A DNA stretch of 20,423 nucleotides, taken from contig JANLIM010000038.1 in assembly GCA_024654145.1 (NCBI GenBank), positions 1-20,423 on the forward strand. The letters run 5' to 3'. This stretch comes from Candidatus Zambryskiibacteriota bacterium. Its GTDB lineage: Bacteria; Patescibacteriota; Minisyncoccia; Phycocordibacterales; Zambryskibacteraceae. Position 1 is the first letter of the stretch. Each line of letters starts with the position of its first letter. The notes beneath the pieces are model-generated. The model was not told where the DNA came from. It saw nothing but the letters and a program-made list of their open reading frames with translations, and did not search any database. The position numbers and the translations under genes are program-made. This document shows positions 7,465 through 13,664 of this stretch, in pieces.

Positions 7465-8226
7465 ATGGCAAAACCTATATTGGTCGCAAACTGGAAGAAT
7501 CACCCAAGCTCACAGGACGAAGTTCACGCGCTTCTCAAAGATCTTATTAGGAAGAAACTTTTATACAAAAGGCTCTCGGTCTTCATCGCTCCGCCTCTAG
7601 CTTATCTTGAGTCGGTGGCTGACAGGGCCGGCAAATTTGCCCAGCTTGCGGCACAAGATATTACTGAACTACCCAAAGGCACTTATACCGGTGTGGTCAC
7701 AAATGATATTTTAAAGAGCTTCGGAGTGAAGCTTGCGATTGTAGGGCATAGTGAAAGACGTGCATTAGGAGAGTCATCCCTAGTAGTTTCAGAGAAGGTT
7801 AAAGCCGCGCTAAAGTCTGGCATAGCGCCTCTAGTCTGTGTGGGCGAGAAGACTCGCGATACAGATGGCGAGCACTTCGAATTTCTAAGAATGCAAATCA
7901 AAGAATCTCTGGCGGGTTTAAGCAAGCAATCTGTTACATCTGTCCTTATTGCATACGAGCCGTCGTGGGCAATAGGCAAGAGTGCAAAAGATGCCATGCC
8001 TGCAGGGGAGCTTGCGCAGTCTGTTATTTTTATTAAAAAAGTCTTGACAGATCTCTATGGCAGAAAGGTCGCTGAGAGCATTCCAATTCTCTACGGAGGC
8101 TCTGTAGACCCAAGCAATGCTGGAGAGATTATGCGTGAGGGTGGAGTGAAGGGATTACTCGTCGGCCGTGCTTCACTTAAAGCTAAGAGTTTCGAAGAAA
8201 TCGCTCTTTCACTTTTACAAAAATGA
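7465..8226 (+). CDS. tpiA: Triosephosphate isomerase
   Basis: A 253-residue TIM-barrel enzyme that interconverts dihydroxyacetone phosphate and glyceraldehyde 3-phosphate. The catalytic set is complete and falls at canonical numbers: Lys11 in ANWKN, His95 in VGHSERR and Glu165 in AYEPSWAIG. The phosphate-binding YGGSV and the closing G-x-LVGRASL motif are present. Length is normal. I start at MAKPILVANWKN (ATG 7465): the 18 residues upstream in the same frame would be encoded by the previous terminator hairpin and the -10 box. The stop overlaps the pgk start (ATGA), so the two genes form a translationally coupled pair for lower glycolysis. Confidence 0.97.
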   Translation: MAKPILVANWKNHPSSQDEVHALLKDLIRKKLLYKRLSVFIAPPLAYLESVADRAGKFAQLAAQDITELPKGTYTGVVTNDILKSFGVKLAIVGHSERRALGESSLVVSEKVKAALKSGIAPLVCVGEKTRDTDGEHFEFLRMQIKESLAGLSKQSVTSVLIAYEPSWAIGKSAKDAMPAGELAQSVIFIKKVLTDLYGRKVAESIPILYGGSVDPSNAGEIMREGGVKGLLVGRASLKAKSFEEIALSLLQK

Positions 8227-9146
8227 TTTCTATTAAAGACGCAGGAAATTTAAAAGATAAGCGCGTGCTTGTACGGGTGGATTGGAGCGTACCAATGGAT
8301 GGCGGAAAGATTACCAATGACTTTCAAATTAAAGCAACACTCCCAACTTTGAATTATTTACATGAAGCTGGTACCAAAGTTATCGTGGCTACGCATTTAG
8401 AATCTATCAATGATTCTATCGAGTCACTGAAGGTTTATTTGCCAGAAGGTATGGAGCTCCTACCAAATTTGCGAGAAAATCCAGGTGAGGAATCGAACAC
8501 AGAAGAGTTTGCTAAAGATCTCGCCTTCATGGCCGACATCTACGTCAACGATGCTTTCTCCGTTTCGCACCGCGAGCATGCTTCTATTGTAGGTGTGCCG
8601 AAGCTCCTACCAAGCTTTGCAGGGTTGAGATTCATGGAGGAAGTGGAGCATTTGTCTAAGGCTTTAAGCCCAGCCCATCCTTTCCTCTTTATCCTCGGTG
8701 GGGCCAAGTTTGAGACCAAAATGCCTTTGGTTGAGAAGTTTTTAAACATCGCAGACTCCATCTTTATAGCCGGGGCGAATGCTAAACCGGCTTTTGAAAT
8801 TTTTAAAGATAATCCTAAAGTAATTTTCCCTGTGGGAGATATCGCCGCGCTCGATGCTGATGAAGAAGTAATCCATCAGCTTGCAGAGAAAATTGAAAAT
8901 TCTGAATTCATTCTCTGGAACGGCCCGTTAGGCAAATATGAGGACGGTTTGAAAGAAGGCACACTTGCTCTCGCAAAATTGATTGCTGATTCAGGAAAAC
9001 AATCCATAGTAGGAGGAGGAGACACTCTCTCTGCCATAAATGAGCTGGGCAGCCTTGATAAATTCACATTCGTCTCTACTGGCGGTGGAGCCATGCTCGA
9101 CTTTCTCGCAACCGAAACACTTCCCGGCATTGAAGCACTCAATTAG
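8223..9146 (+). CDS. pgk: Short phosphoglycerate kinase with altered substrate site
   Basis: 307 residues, against about 390-420 for usual phosphoglycerate kinases, which transfer phosphate between 1,3-bisphosphoglycerate and ADP. The C-domain nucleotide motifs are kept: GGAKFETK (Lys162), WNGPLG, GGGDT (254-258) and STGGGA (275-280). The N-domain has RVDWSVP where RxDxNVP is usual, TNDFQIKA where the critical Arg (Arg38 in yeast numbering) is Gln35, and HLESIN in place of HLGRP. Arg84 (LPNLREN) and DAFSVSHREHAS remain. The missing length is mainly in the N-domain loops and in the segment between AGANAKPAF and FPVGDIAALDADEE. It overlaps tpiA by four bases. It may be an active but divergent enzyme; the loss of substrate-binding basic residues makes full activity uncertain. 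Confidence 0.88.
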   Translation: MISIKDAGNLKDKRVLVRVDWSVPMDGGKITNDFQIKATLPTLNYLHEAGTKVIVATHLESINDSIESLKVYLPEGMELLPNLRENPGEESNTEEFAKDLAFMADIYVNDAFSVSHREHASIVGVPKLLPSFAGLRFMEEVEHLSKALSPAHPFLFILGGAKFETKMPLVEKFLNIADSIFIAGANAKPAFEIFKDNPKVIFPVGDIAALDADEEVIHQLAEKIENSEFILWNGPLGKYEDGLKEGTLALAKLIADSGKQSIVGGGDTLSAINELGSLDKFTFVSTGGGAMLDFLATETLPGIEALN

Positions 9147-9205
9147 TTTTGAATTTTTAAATATCCACATCAGTCTATAAATAATTAATTCAAAAACCTT
9201 CCCAC

Positions 9206-9243
9206 ATACGATAAGATTAAGCCGGGGCGTAAAGTTATCGTAT
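9206..9243 (+). promoter_or_regulatory. 38-bp tripartite palindrome, upstream copy, overlapping promoter and start codon
   Basis: Layout: ATACGATAA (9206-9214), six bases, GCC-GG-GGC (9221-9228), six bases, TTATCGTAT (9235-9243). The outer arms extend to 10 bp (CATACGATAA with TTATCGTATG), so the right arm contains the ATG at 9242. A -10-like TAAAGT (9230-9235) ends six bases before that ATG. The palindrome therefore covers the whole core promoter of the PaaX/Cas2-like gene and is a likely operator. Confidence 0.8.
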
Positions 9244-9811
9244 GGGTAAATTAGAGGAAAATAACAAAAAAAGAATAAATCATTCTGATTTGCAGAAGCT
9301 TATTCTTCATACTATTGCTGCTGCGGGTATTCTCAGTGTTGGTCTTGTTGCGCCAAATGTTATCGGAGCGATGACAAAACTTGGTATTTTACCTAAACGT
9401 AGGCAAGGAGAATACACTCGATCCTCGGCAAACAAAATGGTTGAGAGGGGGTTACTTCGATATAATGGCAAATTTTATGAACTCACGCCCACTGGAGAAA
9501 GACTTTTGAGGCGTTGGCAATTTGCTGATTTTAAACTGAAAAAGCCTAAGAAATGGGATAGGAAATGGAGAGTGATAATTTTCGACGTTCCGCAGAAATT
9601 GAAGAAAATAAGAGACCGTCTGACAAGCCTGATGCGTCAGGCTGGTTTTGTTAGGTTACAAGACAGTGTCTGGGTCTATCCTTATGACTGCGAAGATGTT
9701 TTCGCTGTACTGAAGACCGATTTAGGTATAGGTAAACATGTCCTATACATGATTGTAGATGAGTTAGAAAACGACAAATATTTACGCGCAGAATTTGAGC
9801 TTGAGAAATAG
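9242..9811 (+). CDS. PaaX-like winged-helix protein with Cas2-fold domain
   Basis: A 189-residue protein. Residues ~14-95 form a winged-helix-type domain (TKLGILPKRRQGEYTRSS recognition region, wing GLLRYNGKFYELTPTGERLLRRW). Residues ~104-187 have the Cas2 ferredoxin-like fold: WRVIIFDVP with Asp115 at the Cas2 catalytic position, RDRLTSLMRQAGFVRLQDSVWVYP and a closing strand HVLYMIVDEL. This layout matches the first two domains of PaaX-type repressors; automatic pipelines often call such genes Cas2. No CRISPR array or other cas gene is present, so an adaptation role is unlikely. The gene is bracketed by near-identical 38-bp palindromes at 9206-9243 and 9844-9881, the first covering its promoter. 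Autoregulation is the simplest reading; a mobile unit is the alternative. Confidence 0.82.
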   Translation: MGKLEENNKKRINHSDLQKLILHTIAAAGILSVGLVAPNVIGAMTKLGILPKRRQGEYTRSSANKMVERGLLRYNGKFYELTPTGERLLRRWQFADFKLKKPKKWDRKWRVIIFDVPQKLKKIRDRLTSLMRQAGFVRLQDSVWVYPYDCEDVFAVLKTDLGIGKHVLYMIVDELENDKYLRAEFELEK

Positions 9812-9843
9812 GTTGTAGGTCAAACCTTAAGTGTTTTAAGTTA

Positions 9844-9881
9844 ATACGATAACTTTCAGCCATGGCGTGAAGTTATCGTAT
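9844..9881 (+). repeat. 38-bp tripartite palindrome, downstream copy
   Basis: Same layout as the copy at 9206: ATACGATAA (9844-9852), six bases, GCC-AT-GGC (9859-9866), six bases, TTATCGTAT (9873-9881). It agrees with the first copy at 32 of 38 positions, all differences being in the spacers and the central two bases. Its outer arms are perfect over 12 bp (ATACGATAACTT with AAGTTATCGTAT). It lies between the convergent ends of the PaaX/Cas2-like gene and the HIT gene, so it might also act as a bidirectional hairpin. Confidence 0.85.
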
Positions 9882-9935
9882 ATAAGTTTTATAAAGTTTT
9901 TTGGAATTTTTACTGGCTACTTGGCTTTTTCGCAG

Positions 9936-10346
9936 CTACTTCTGCTCCTCTAAGTGCTGGCGGATTTTATCTGCGTTGCCGTCTAAGTCTGATTTATCTC
10001 CTTCAGTGTGAGGGGCAGGGAGAATCCAAATGTGTGCGTGTTGCACTTCTTCTCCTGTAACCCTTGCCCAAATTTCTTCGGTATTAAATGCTTTCTGTTG
10101 AGCAAGAGCGATTTTTTGAGCAACACGAAAATAATCACCGATATTTCCTGGGACTTGCCCGAGGGGTAGGTCCCAGACCCAGCGGTAGTGTTCTTTAGGT
10201 ATTACTAGTGAATGTCCAGGTGAGCGTGGGCTTATGTCTATAAAAGCGAGAAAATCATCATCCTCATAAAGCTTTCTAGAAGGAATTTCGCCAGCCACTA
10301 TTTTACAAAATATGCAGTCGGAACTATTTGTAGCATTCGCATTCAT
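9936..10346 (-). CDS. HIT-family hydrolase, HxHxW variant
   Basis: A 136-residue histidine-triad protein, a family of nucleotide hydrolases and transferases acting on nucleoside phosphoramidates or dinucleotides. Visible features are the N-terminal zinc pair CIFC (Cys11, Cys14), DDFLAFIDISPRSPGHSLVIPKEHY (family core, His53), and the triad QHAHIWILP, where His103 and the nucleophile His105 are kept but the third His is Trp107. A charged C-terminal tail of ~25 residues follows. It lies 18 bases after the lamin-tail gene on the same strand, so both may share a transcript; there is also a weak TACAAA seven bases before its ATG. Substrate unknown. Confidence 0.9.
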   Translation of the reverse strand: MNANATNSSDCIFCKIVAGEIPSRKLYEDDDFLAFIDISPRSPGHSLVIPKEHYRWVWDLPLGQVPGNIGDYFRVAQKIALAQQKAFNTEEIWARVTGEEVQHAHIWILPAPHTEGDKSDLDGNADKIRQHLEEQK

Positions 10347-10364
10347 TTGTAGATTTGTATTATT

Positions 10365-11180
10365 CTAGTAATTTCTAAAGTCTACCAGCTGGCCGAGAGA
10401 GTTGAAGAGCTCAATGGTTTCATAATCGTTCGCCCACATTTCCGAGTTTCGACCAAGGAAAATGCGCCACGTTTTCCTTTCGTAGTTTTGATTGTTGCTG
10501 TGCTGAGCTACACATCCATCAAAATTAAGATGCTTTTGAATGAAGGCTCTACATGAGCCGGAAATTTGTTTGTCTACAGTTGGGGTCTGGCAACTCGGTA
10601 TAGCAGAGATAAGGTTTTGACACTCCTTGTCCAAAAGTGCGAATCCTGGTTCAAGGACTGGATTGGGGCAGTTGAGAGAAAGCGGTGGGGTAAAGGCATA
10701 ATCAGGAAGAGCTTCTATGTATCCGGTGCACATATTTTCCCTAAAGTTTGTAATCTTGTGTGGGGTCTGGACTCTCATACTTCCAGTTGTGATAATCGCT
10801 TTCTCACCTTTATCCAAAACTAGCGAGGGTAGCACGGCTACGTTTGGAGAAAAACGTTGGAGAGTATTGCTTTGAGTGCTTTCGCGCTTATCTTTACCGT
10901 TCTTGAGTTGCCATCCAGTAATGTCTACAGAGCTATTGCCGCGATTTTCTATGGTTATGTATTCTTCATACGGCTGGTATGCGTATGCGGCATTGCCAGA
11001 ACCGAGTGAGACATAAGAGTTATTGGAGTTTGATTCACTCGACCATCCTGAGTTAAAGCTGCCAGGCTCTGTGCCCAAAGGGCTCCCTTCTTTAGGCAGA
11101 AGGACCATGATTAGAATGATAGTGGCTAGTATTACTATTCCCTCAAGTATGTTATCTCCAGCTTGGAAATTACGTTTCAT
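10365..11180 (-). CDS. Membrane-anchored lamin-tail-domain protein
   Basis: A 271-residue protein. An N-terminal transmembrane helix (residues ~11-28, ILEGIVILATIILIMVLLP) is followed by a Ser/Asn-rich linker (36-60) and a lamin-tail-type Ig fold: EEYITIENRGNSSVDITGWQLKN, VLDKGEKAIITTG. The central part has five to six Cys (MCTGY, LNCPNP, KECQN, SCQTP, SCRAF, GCVAQ), and the C-terminal segment WANDYETIELFNSLGQLVDFRNY repeats a second lamin-tail-like edge. The bulk should be outside the cytoplasmic membrane. Bacterial lamin-tail domains occur on surface proteins; the binding partner is unknown. A TAACAT (11187-11192, minus strand) ends six bases before its ATG, compatible with a leaderless start. 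It is divergent from recJ across a repeat-bearing spacer. Confidence 0.8.
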   Translation of the reverse strand: MKRNFQAGDNILEGIVILATIILIMVLLPKEGSPLGTEPGSFNSGWSSESNSNNSYVSLGSGNAAYAYQPYEEYITIENRGNSSVDITGWQLKNGKDKRESTQSNTLQRFSPNVAVLPSLVLDKGEKAIITTGSMRVQTPHKITNFRENMCTGYIEALPDYAFTPPLSLNCPNPVLEPGFALLDKECQNLISAIPSCQTPTVDKQISGSCRAFIQKHLNFDGCVAQHSNNQNYERKTWRIFLGRNSEMWANDYETIELFNSLGQLVDFRNY

Positions 11181-11198
11181 AGTTCGATGTTACTCACT

Positions 11199-11226
11199 AT
11201 GACCCTGAGCCTGTCGAATGGGTCAT
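11199..11226. repeat. Dispersed repeat CCCTGAGC-Y-TGTCGAA, copy 1
   Basis: ATGACCC (11199-11205) and GGGTCAT (11220-11226) form 7-bp arms around TGAGCCTGTCGAAT. A second copy of the core occurs at 19461-19476 with one C/T difference. Both copies stand beside another short hairpin rich in GCGAAG. Confidence 0.6.
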
Positions 11227-11246
11227 AAACCTATCTTAATACGCTT

Positions 11247-11272
11247 GCCTCGCCGAAGCCAGGCGCGAAGGC
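11247..11272. repeat. GC-rich hairpin in the divergent spacer
   Basis: GCC-TCGC (11247-11253) can pair with GCGA-A-GGC (11265-11272) with one bulged A, closing a CCGAAGCCAGG-type loop. It lies between the lamin-tail gene and recJ, just upstream of the recJ -10, and could be a repeat-family member or a weak terminator for antisense transcripts. Confidence 0.45.
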
Positions 11273-11278
11273 TGGGCA

Positions 11279-11293
11279 TGTTAGAATAGTCCA
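11279..11293 (+). promoter_or_regulatory. Extended -10 promoter of recJ
   Basis: TGT-TAGAAT (11279-11287) ends 6 bases before the ATG at 11294. No Shine-Dalgarno is present. Confidence 0.6.
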
Positions 11294-12922
11294 ATGCATT
11301 TTCCTGAAATCTTTGAAGCCCTCCTCCAAACTCGCGGAATTGCTCCGGAAGATAAAGATTCTTTTCTTAACCCTGCATATGACAAGCTTCATGATCCAAT
11401 GTTTCTACCGGACATGGAGCGGGCTAGAGATAGAGTGATAAGCGCCATAGAGAACGATGAGCATATAGTCGTTTTCTCTGACTACGATGCGGACGGTATA
11501 CCGGGAGCGGTCGTGCTTTCGGATTTTTTTACCCGTGTTGGATACAAAAATGTTTCATTTTATATTCCGCATAGGCATGATGAGGGCTTCGGGCTTAATC
11601 TTCTAGCTATAGACGAATGCGCAGAGAGGGGAGCAAAGCTTATTATCACTATCGATTGTGGTACAGCAGATCATAAAGAAGTAACACGTGCGAATGAGAA
11701 AGGAATTGATGTAATTATCACTGACCATCATGAACAGTCAGAAACTTTGCCAGAAGCTTATGCTGTGGTGAATCCTAAAAGAGCGGATTCAACTTATCCC
11801 TTCAAGGAGTTGTGTGGCTCTGCAGTCGTTTTCAAATTAGTGCAAGCCATTCTTCTTAAAGAAAGCTTTGGTATAAAGCTAGGTATGGAGAAATGGTCTT
11901 TGGACATGGTAGGTATTGCTACACTCTCAGATATGGTGCCTTTAGTCGGGGAGAATAGGATTCTGGCTCGTTTCGGACTCGATGTTTTAAGAAAGTCGCC
12001 ACGCCCAGGGCTGGCTGCGCTCTTCAAGAAACTTAATTTAGACAGAAAAACGCTTACTGAAGACGATGTTGCCTTTATGATTACGCCTCGTATCAATGCC
12101 GCTTCCAGAATGGGAGTGCCTCTCGATGCCTTTAAGCTCCTTTCAGCTACGGATCCGGTGGAAGCGGAGAGGCTGGCCAATCACTTGGAGAAAATAAACC
12201 AGGAGAGAAAGGGCGTGGTTGCAAACATGGTCAAAGAAGCGAAAAGTCACTTAGAAAAAAGGGAGAAAATGGGGGAAGTGATTGTGGTAGGTAATCCAGA
12301 ATGGCGCCCTTCTCTTGCGGGACTTATATGCAATTCTTTGGTTGAAGAATATGAGCGTCCAGTGTTTGTATGGGGTCGTGATGGTGACGGGACACTGAAG
12401 GGTTCGTGCCGCTCGTACAACGGCTACGACCTTTTTAAATTAATGGAGAAAGCATCGGACGCTTTTATAGAATTTGGCGGGCATGCGGGCGCTGGCGGGT
12501 TTTCGGCGACTCTTGAAAGTATCTCAACACTTGAAGAGAGGCTTTCCAAGGCGCTTGCGGAGATCGACGGAGATGGTAGTGCAGATGAGGAGAAAACAAG
12601 CTTCACCATCACTCTTGCCGATGTGAGCGACGGGTTGTGGAAGATGGTTTCTCAGTTTGCACCCTTTGGCGTAGGCAACAATAAGCCAGTCTTTAAGATA
12701 GTGAACGCCCCTATTAGGTCAGTCAAACAGTTTGGCAAAGAGGGGAACCACCTGGAGATAACCCTAGGCAATGGCGTGAAGGCGATCTCTTTCTTCTCTT
12801 CTCCCGAAAGTTATAAGCTGAAAGCCGGCAGTTCCTCCTGCGATCTTCACGCACATCTGGAAAAATCATATTTTAGGAACCGCCCTGAGTTGCGTTTGCG
12901 TATTGTAGGTATCTCTAGTTGA
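11294..12922 (+). CDS. recJ: Single-stranded-DNA-specific exonuclease RecJ
   Basis: A 542-residue DHH-family 5'-3' exonuclease for recombination and repair. Motifs in order: FSDYDADGIPG (DHH motif I), IITIDCGTADHKEV (motif II), IITDHHEQSE (motif III), a motif-IV equivalent ATLSDMVPL, RINAASRMG, and the DHHA1 motif GGHAGAGGFS in the second half. The C-terminal ~110 residues form the OB-like domain (FAPFGVGNNKPVF). Manganese-binding Asp and His residues are intact, so it should be active. Length is near the usual 550-580. It starts at the ATG six bases after the -10. Its stop codon is embedded in the -35 box of the next small gene. Confidence 0.95.
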   Translation: MHFPEIFEALLQTRGIAPEDKDSFLNPAYDKLHDPMFLPDMERARDRVISAIENDEHIVVFSDYDADGIPGAVVLSDFFTRVGYKNVSFYIPHRHDEGFGLNLLAIDECAERGAKLIITIDCGTADHKEVTRANEKGIDVIITDHHEQSETLPEAYAVVNPKRADSTYPFKELCGSAVVFKLVQAILLKESFGIKLGMEKWSLDMVGIATLSDMVPLVGENRILARFGLDVLRKSPRPGLAALFKKLNLDRKTLTEDDVAFMITPRINAASRMGVPLDAFKLLSATDPVEAERLANHLEKINQERKGVVANMVKEAKSHLEKREKMGEVIVVGNPEWRPSLAGLICNSLVEEYERPVFVWGRDGDGTLKGSCRSYNGYDLFKLMEKASDAFIEFGGHAGAGGFSATLESISTLEERLSKALAEIDGDGSADEEKTSFTITLADVSDGLWKMVSQFAPFGVGNNKPVFKIVNAPIRSVKQFGKEGNHLEITLGNGVKAISFFSSPESYKLKAGSSSCDLHAHLEKSYFRNRPELRLRIVGISS

Positions 12923-12945
12923 CATTTCAAGATTTTAAATATATT
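12919..12945 (+). promoter_or_regulatory. Promoter of the 58-residue membrane protein
   Basis: TTGACA (12919-12924) contains the recJ stop TGA (12920-12922). A -10 candidate TATATT lies at 12940-12945 (15-base spacer; TATTAC at 12942 would give 17). A strong Shine-Dalgarno AAGGAGG lies at 12953-12959. Confidence 0.6.
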
Positions 12946-12963
12946 ACTTTAGAAGGAGGAAGT

Positions 12964-13140
12964 TTGCCTAAGAATATAAACCGCTACCGTATGGGTGTTG
13001 TGGTATGCGGCTTCCTGTTTATGGTTTCGCTAGCCGCAACCCTTGCTGATCAGGAAGGCGCATCTTTCTGGCTCATTTTCGTAGTGATCTTTGCTTTCGC
13101 AGCCATGTTACTTCAGGGGGCGGATGTATCCAAGAACTGA
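12964..13140 (+). CDS. Two-helix small membrane protein
   Basis: A 58-residue protein read from the TTG at 12964, placed 4 bases after AAGGAGG (12953-12959). The in-frame TTG at 12919 is instead the -35 element, and the ATG at 12991 is too far from the Shine-Dalgarno. Two hydrophobic helices are visible (about residues 10-26, MGVVVCGFLFMVSLAA, and 34-51, FWLIFVVIFAFAAMLL) with a short acidic turn (ADQEGAS) and a basic N-terminus, so both ends probably face the cytoplasm. I recognise no family. It ends directly before a strong terminator, making an independent cassette between recJ and rnhA. Confidence 0.7.
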   Translation: MPKNINRYRMGVVVCGFLFMVSLAATLADQEGASFWLIFVVIFAFAAMLLQGADVSKN

Positions 13141-13169
13141 ACAGCCGTCTCTCAGGAGCGGCTGTTTTT
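13141..13169 (+). terminator. Intrinsic terminator
   Basis: ACAGCCG (13141-13147) pairs with CGGCTGT (13159-13165), with a bulged T, then CTC/GAG around loop TCAG, followed by a TTTTT run. It starts at the base after the stop codon of the 58-residue gene. Confidence 0.85.
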
Positions 13170-13184
13170 GCTACAATAATACCA
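13169..13184 (+). promoter_or_regulatory. Extended -10 promoter of rnhA
   Basis: TGC-TACAAT (13169-13177) ends 7 bases before the ATG at 13185. It begins inside the T-run of the previous terminator. No Shine-Dalgarno is present. Confidence 0.6.
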
Positions 13185-13664
13185 ATGATCACTATTTATA
13201 TAGACGGCTCTTCAAGAGGAAATCCTGGTCCAGGTGGCTGGGCAGGAATTGTGGTGACCGAGGAGAGGGTCGTAGAGCTTGGGGGAAGGGAAGACCACAC
13301 GACCAATAACCGCATGGAGCTTATGGGAGCAATTAAATCCATTGAATTTTCAATTTCTAATTTTCAATTTTCAAAAATTCAAATAAATACCGATTCTGAA
13401 TATGTAATGAAAGGGATCACTCTCTGGATTCATAACTGGATAAAGAAAGGTTGGAAGACCGCCGCCAAGAAGCCTGTGCTAAACCAGGACTTATGGCAAG
13501 AACTCTGGAATTTGTGCGAAGGAAAGAATATAGAGTGGAAGTATGTAGCCGGGCATTCTGGACATGCAGCTAATGAACGCTGTGATGAGATTGCTACTAG
13601 CTTTGCAGACAATATAAATATTGACTTATATGAGGGACCGCGCCATTTTTATCGTCATTTTTAG
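13185..13664 (+). CDS. rnhA: Ribonuclease HI
   Basis: A 159-residue RNase HI that degrades the RNA strand of RNA-DNA hybrids. The active site is complete: Asp7 in YIDGSSRGNPGPGG, Glu45 in NNRMELMGAI, Asp70 in INTDSEYV and Asp134 in ANERCDEIA, with His124 in VAGHSGH. The basic handle region WIKKGWKTAAKKPVLNQDLW is present. Length is typical. The last 35 bases overlap the comEC start region, so the two genes are probably transcribed together. Confidence 0.95.
   Translation: MITIYIDGSSRGNPGPGGWAGIVVTEERVVELGGREDHTTNNRMELMGAIKSIEFSISNFQFSKIQINTDSEYVMKGITLWIHNWIKKGWKTAAKKPVLNQDLWQELWNLCEGKNIEWKYVAGHSGHAANERCDEIATSFADNINIDLYEGPRHFYRHF

Noticed and set aside
9147..9195. TTTTGAATT/AATTCAAAA inverted repeat after pgk as a terminator
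   Set aside because: The AT-only 9-bp arms are separated by 31 bases and no proper T-run follows; too weak to call.
9242..9811. CRISPR Cas2 and a CRISPR locus
   Set aside because: The Cas2-fold domain is behind a winged-helix domain, no cas1 or array is present, and the two flanking palindromes are single copies 600 bases apart, not a repeat-spacer array.
10566..10823. Plus-strand open frame opposite the lamin-tail gene
   Set aside because: It has no promoter or ribosome site and mirrors a well-supported minus-strand gene.
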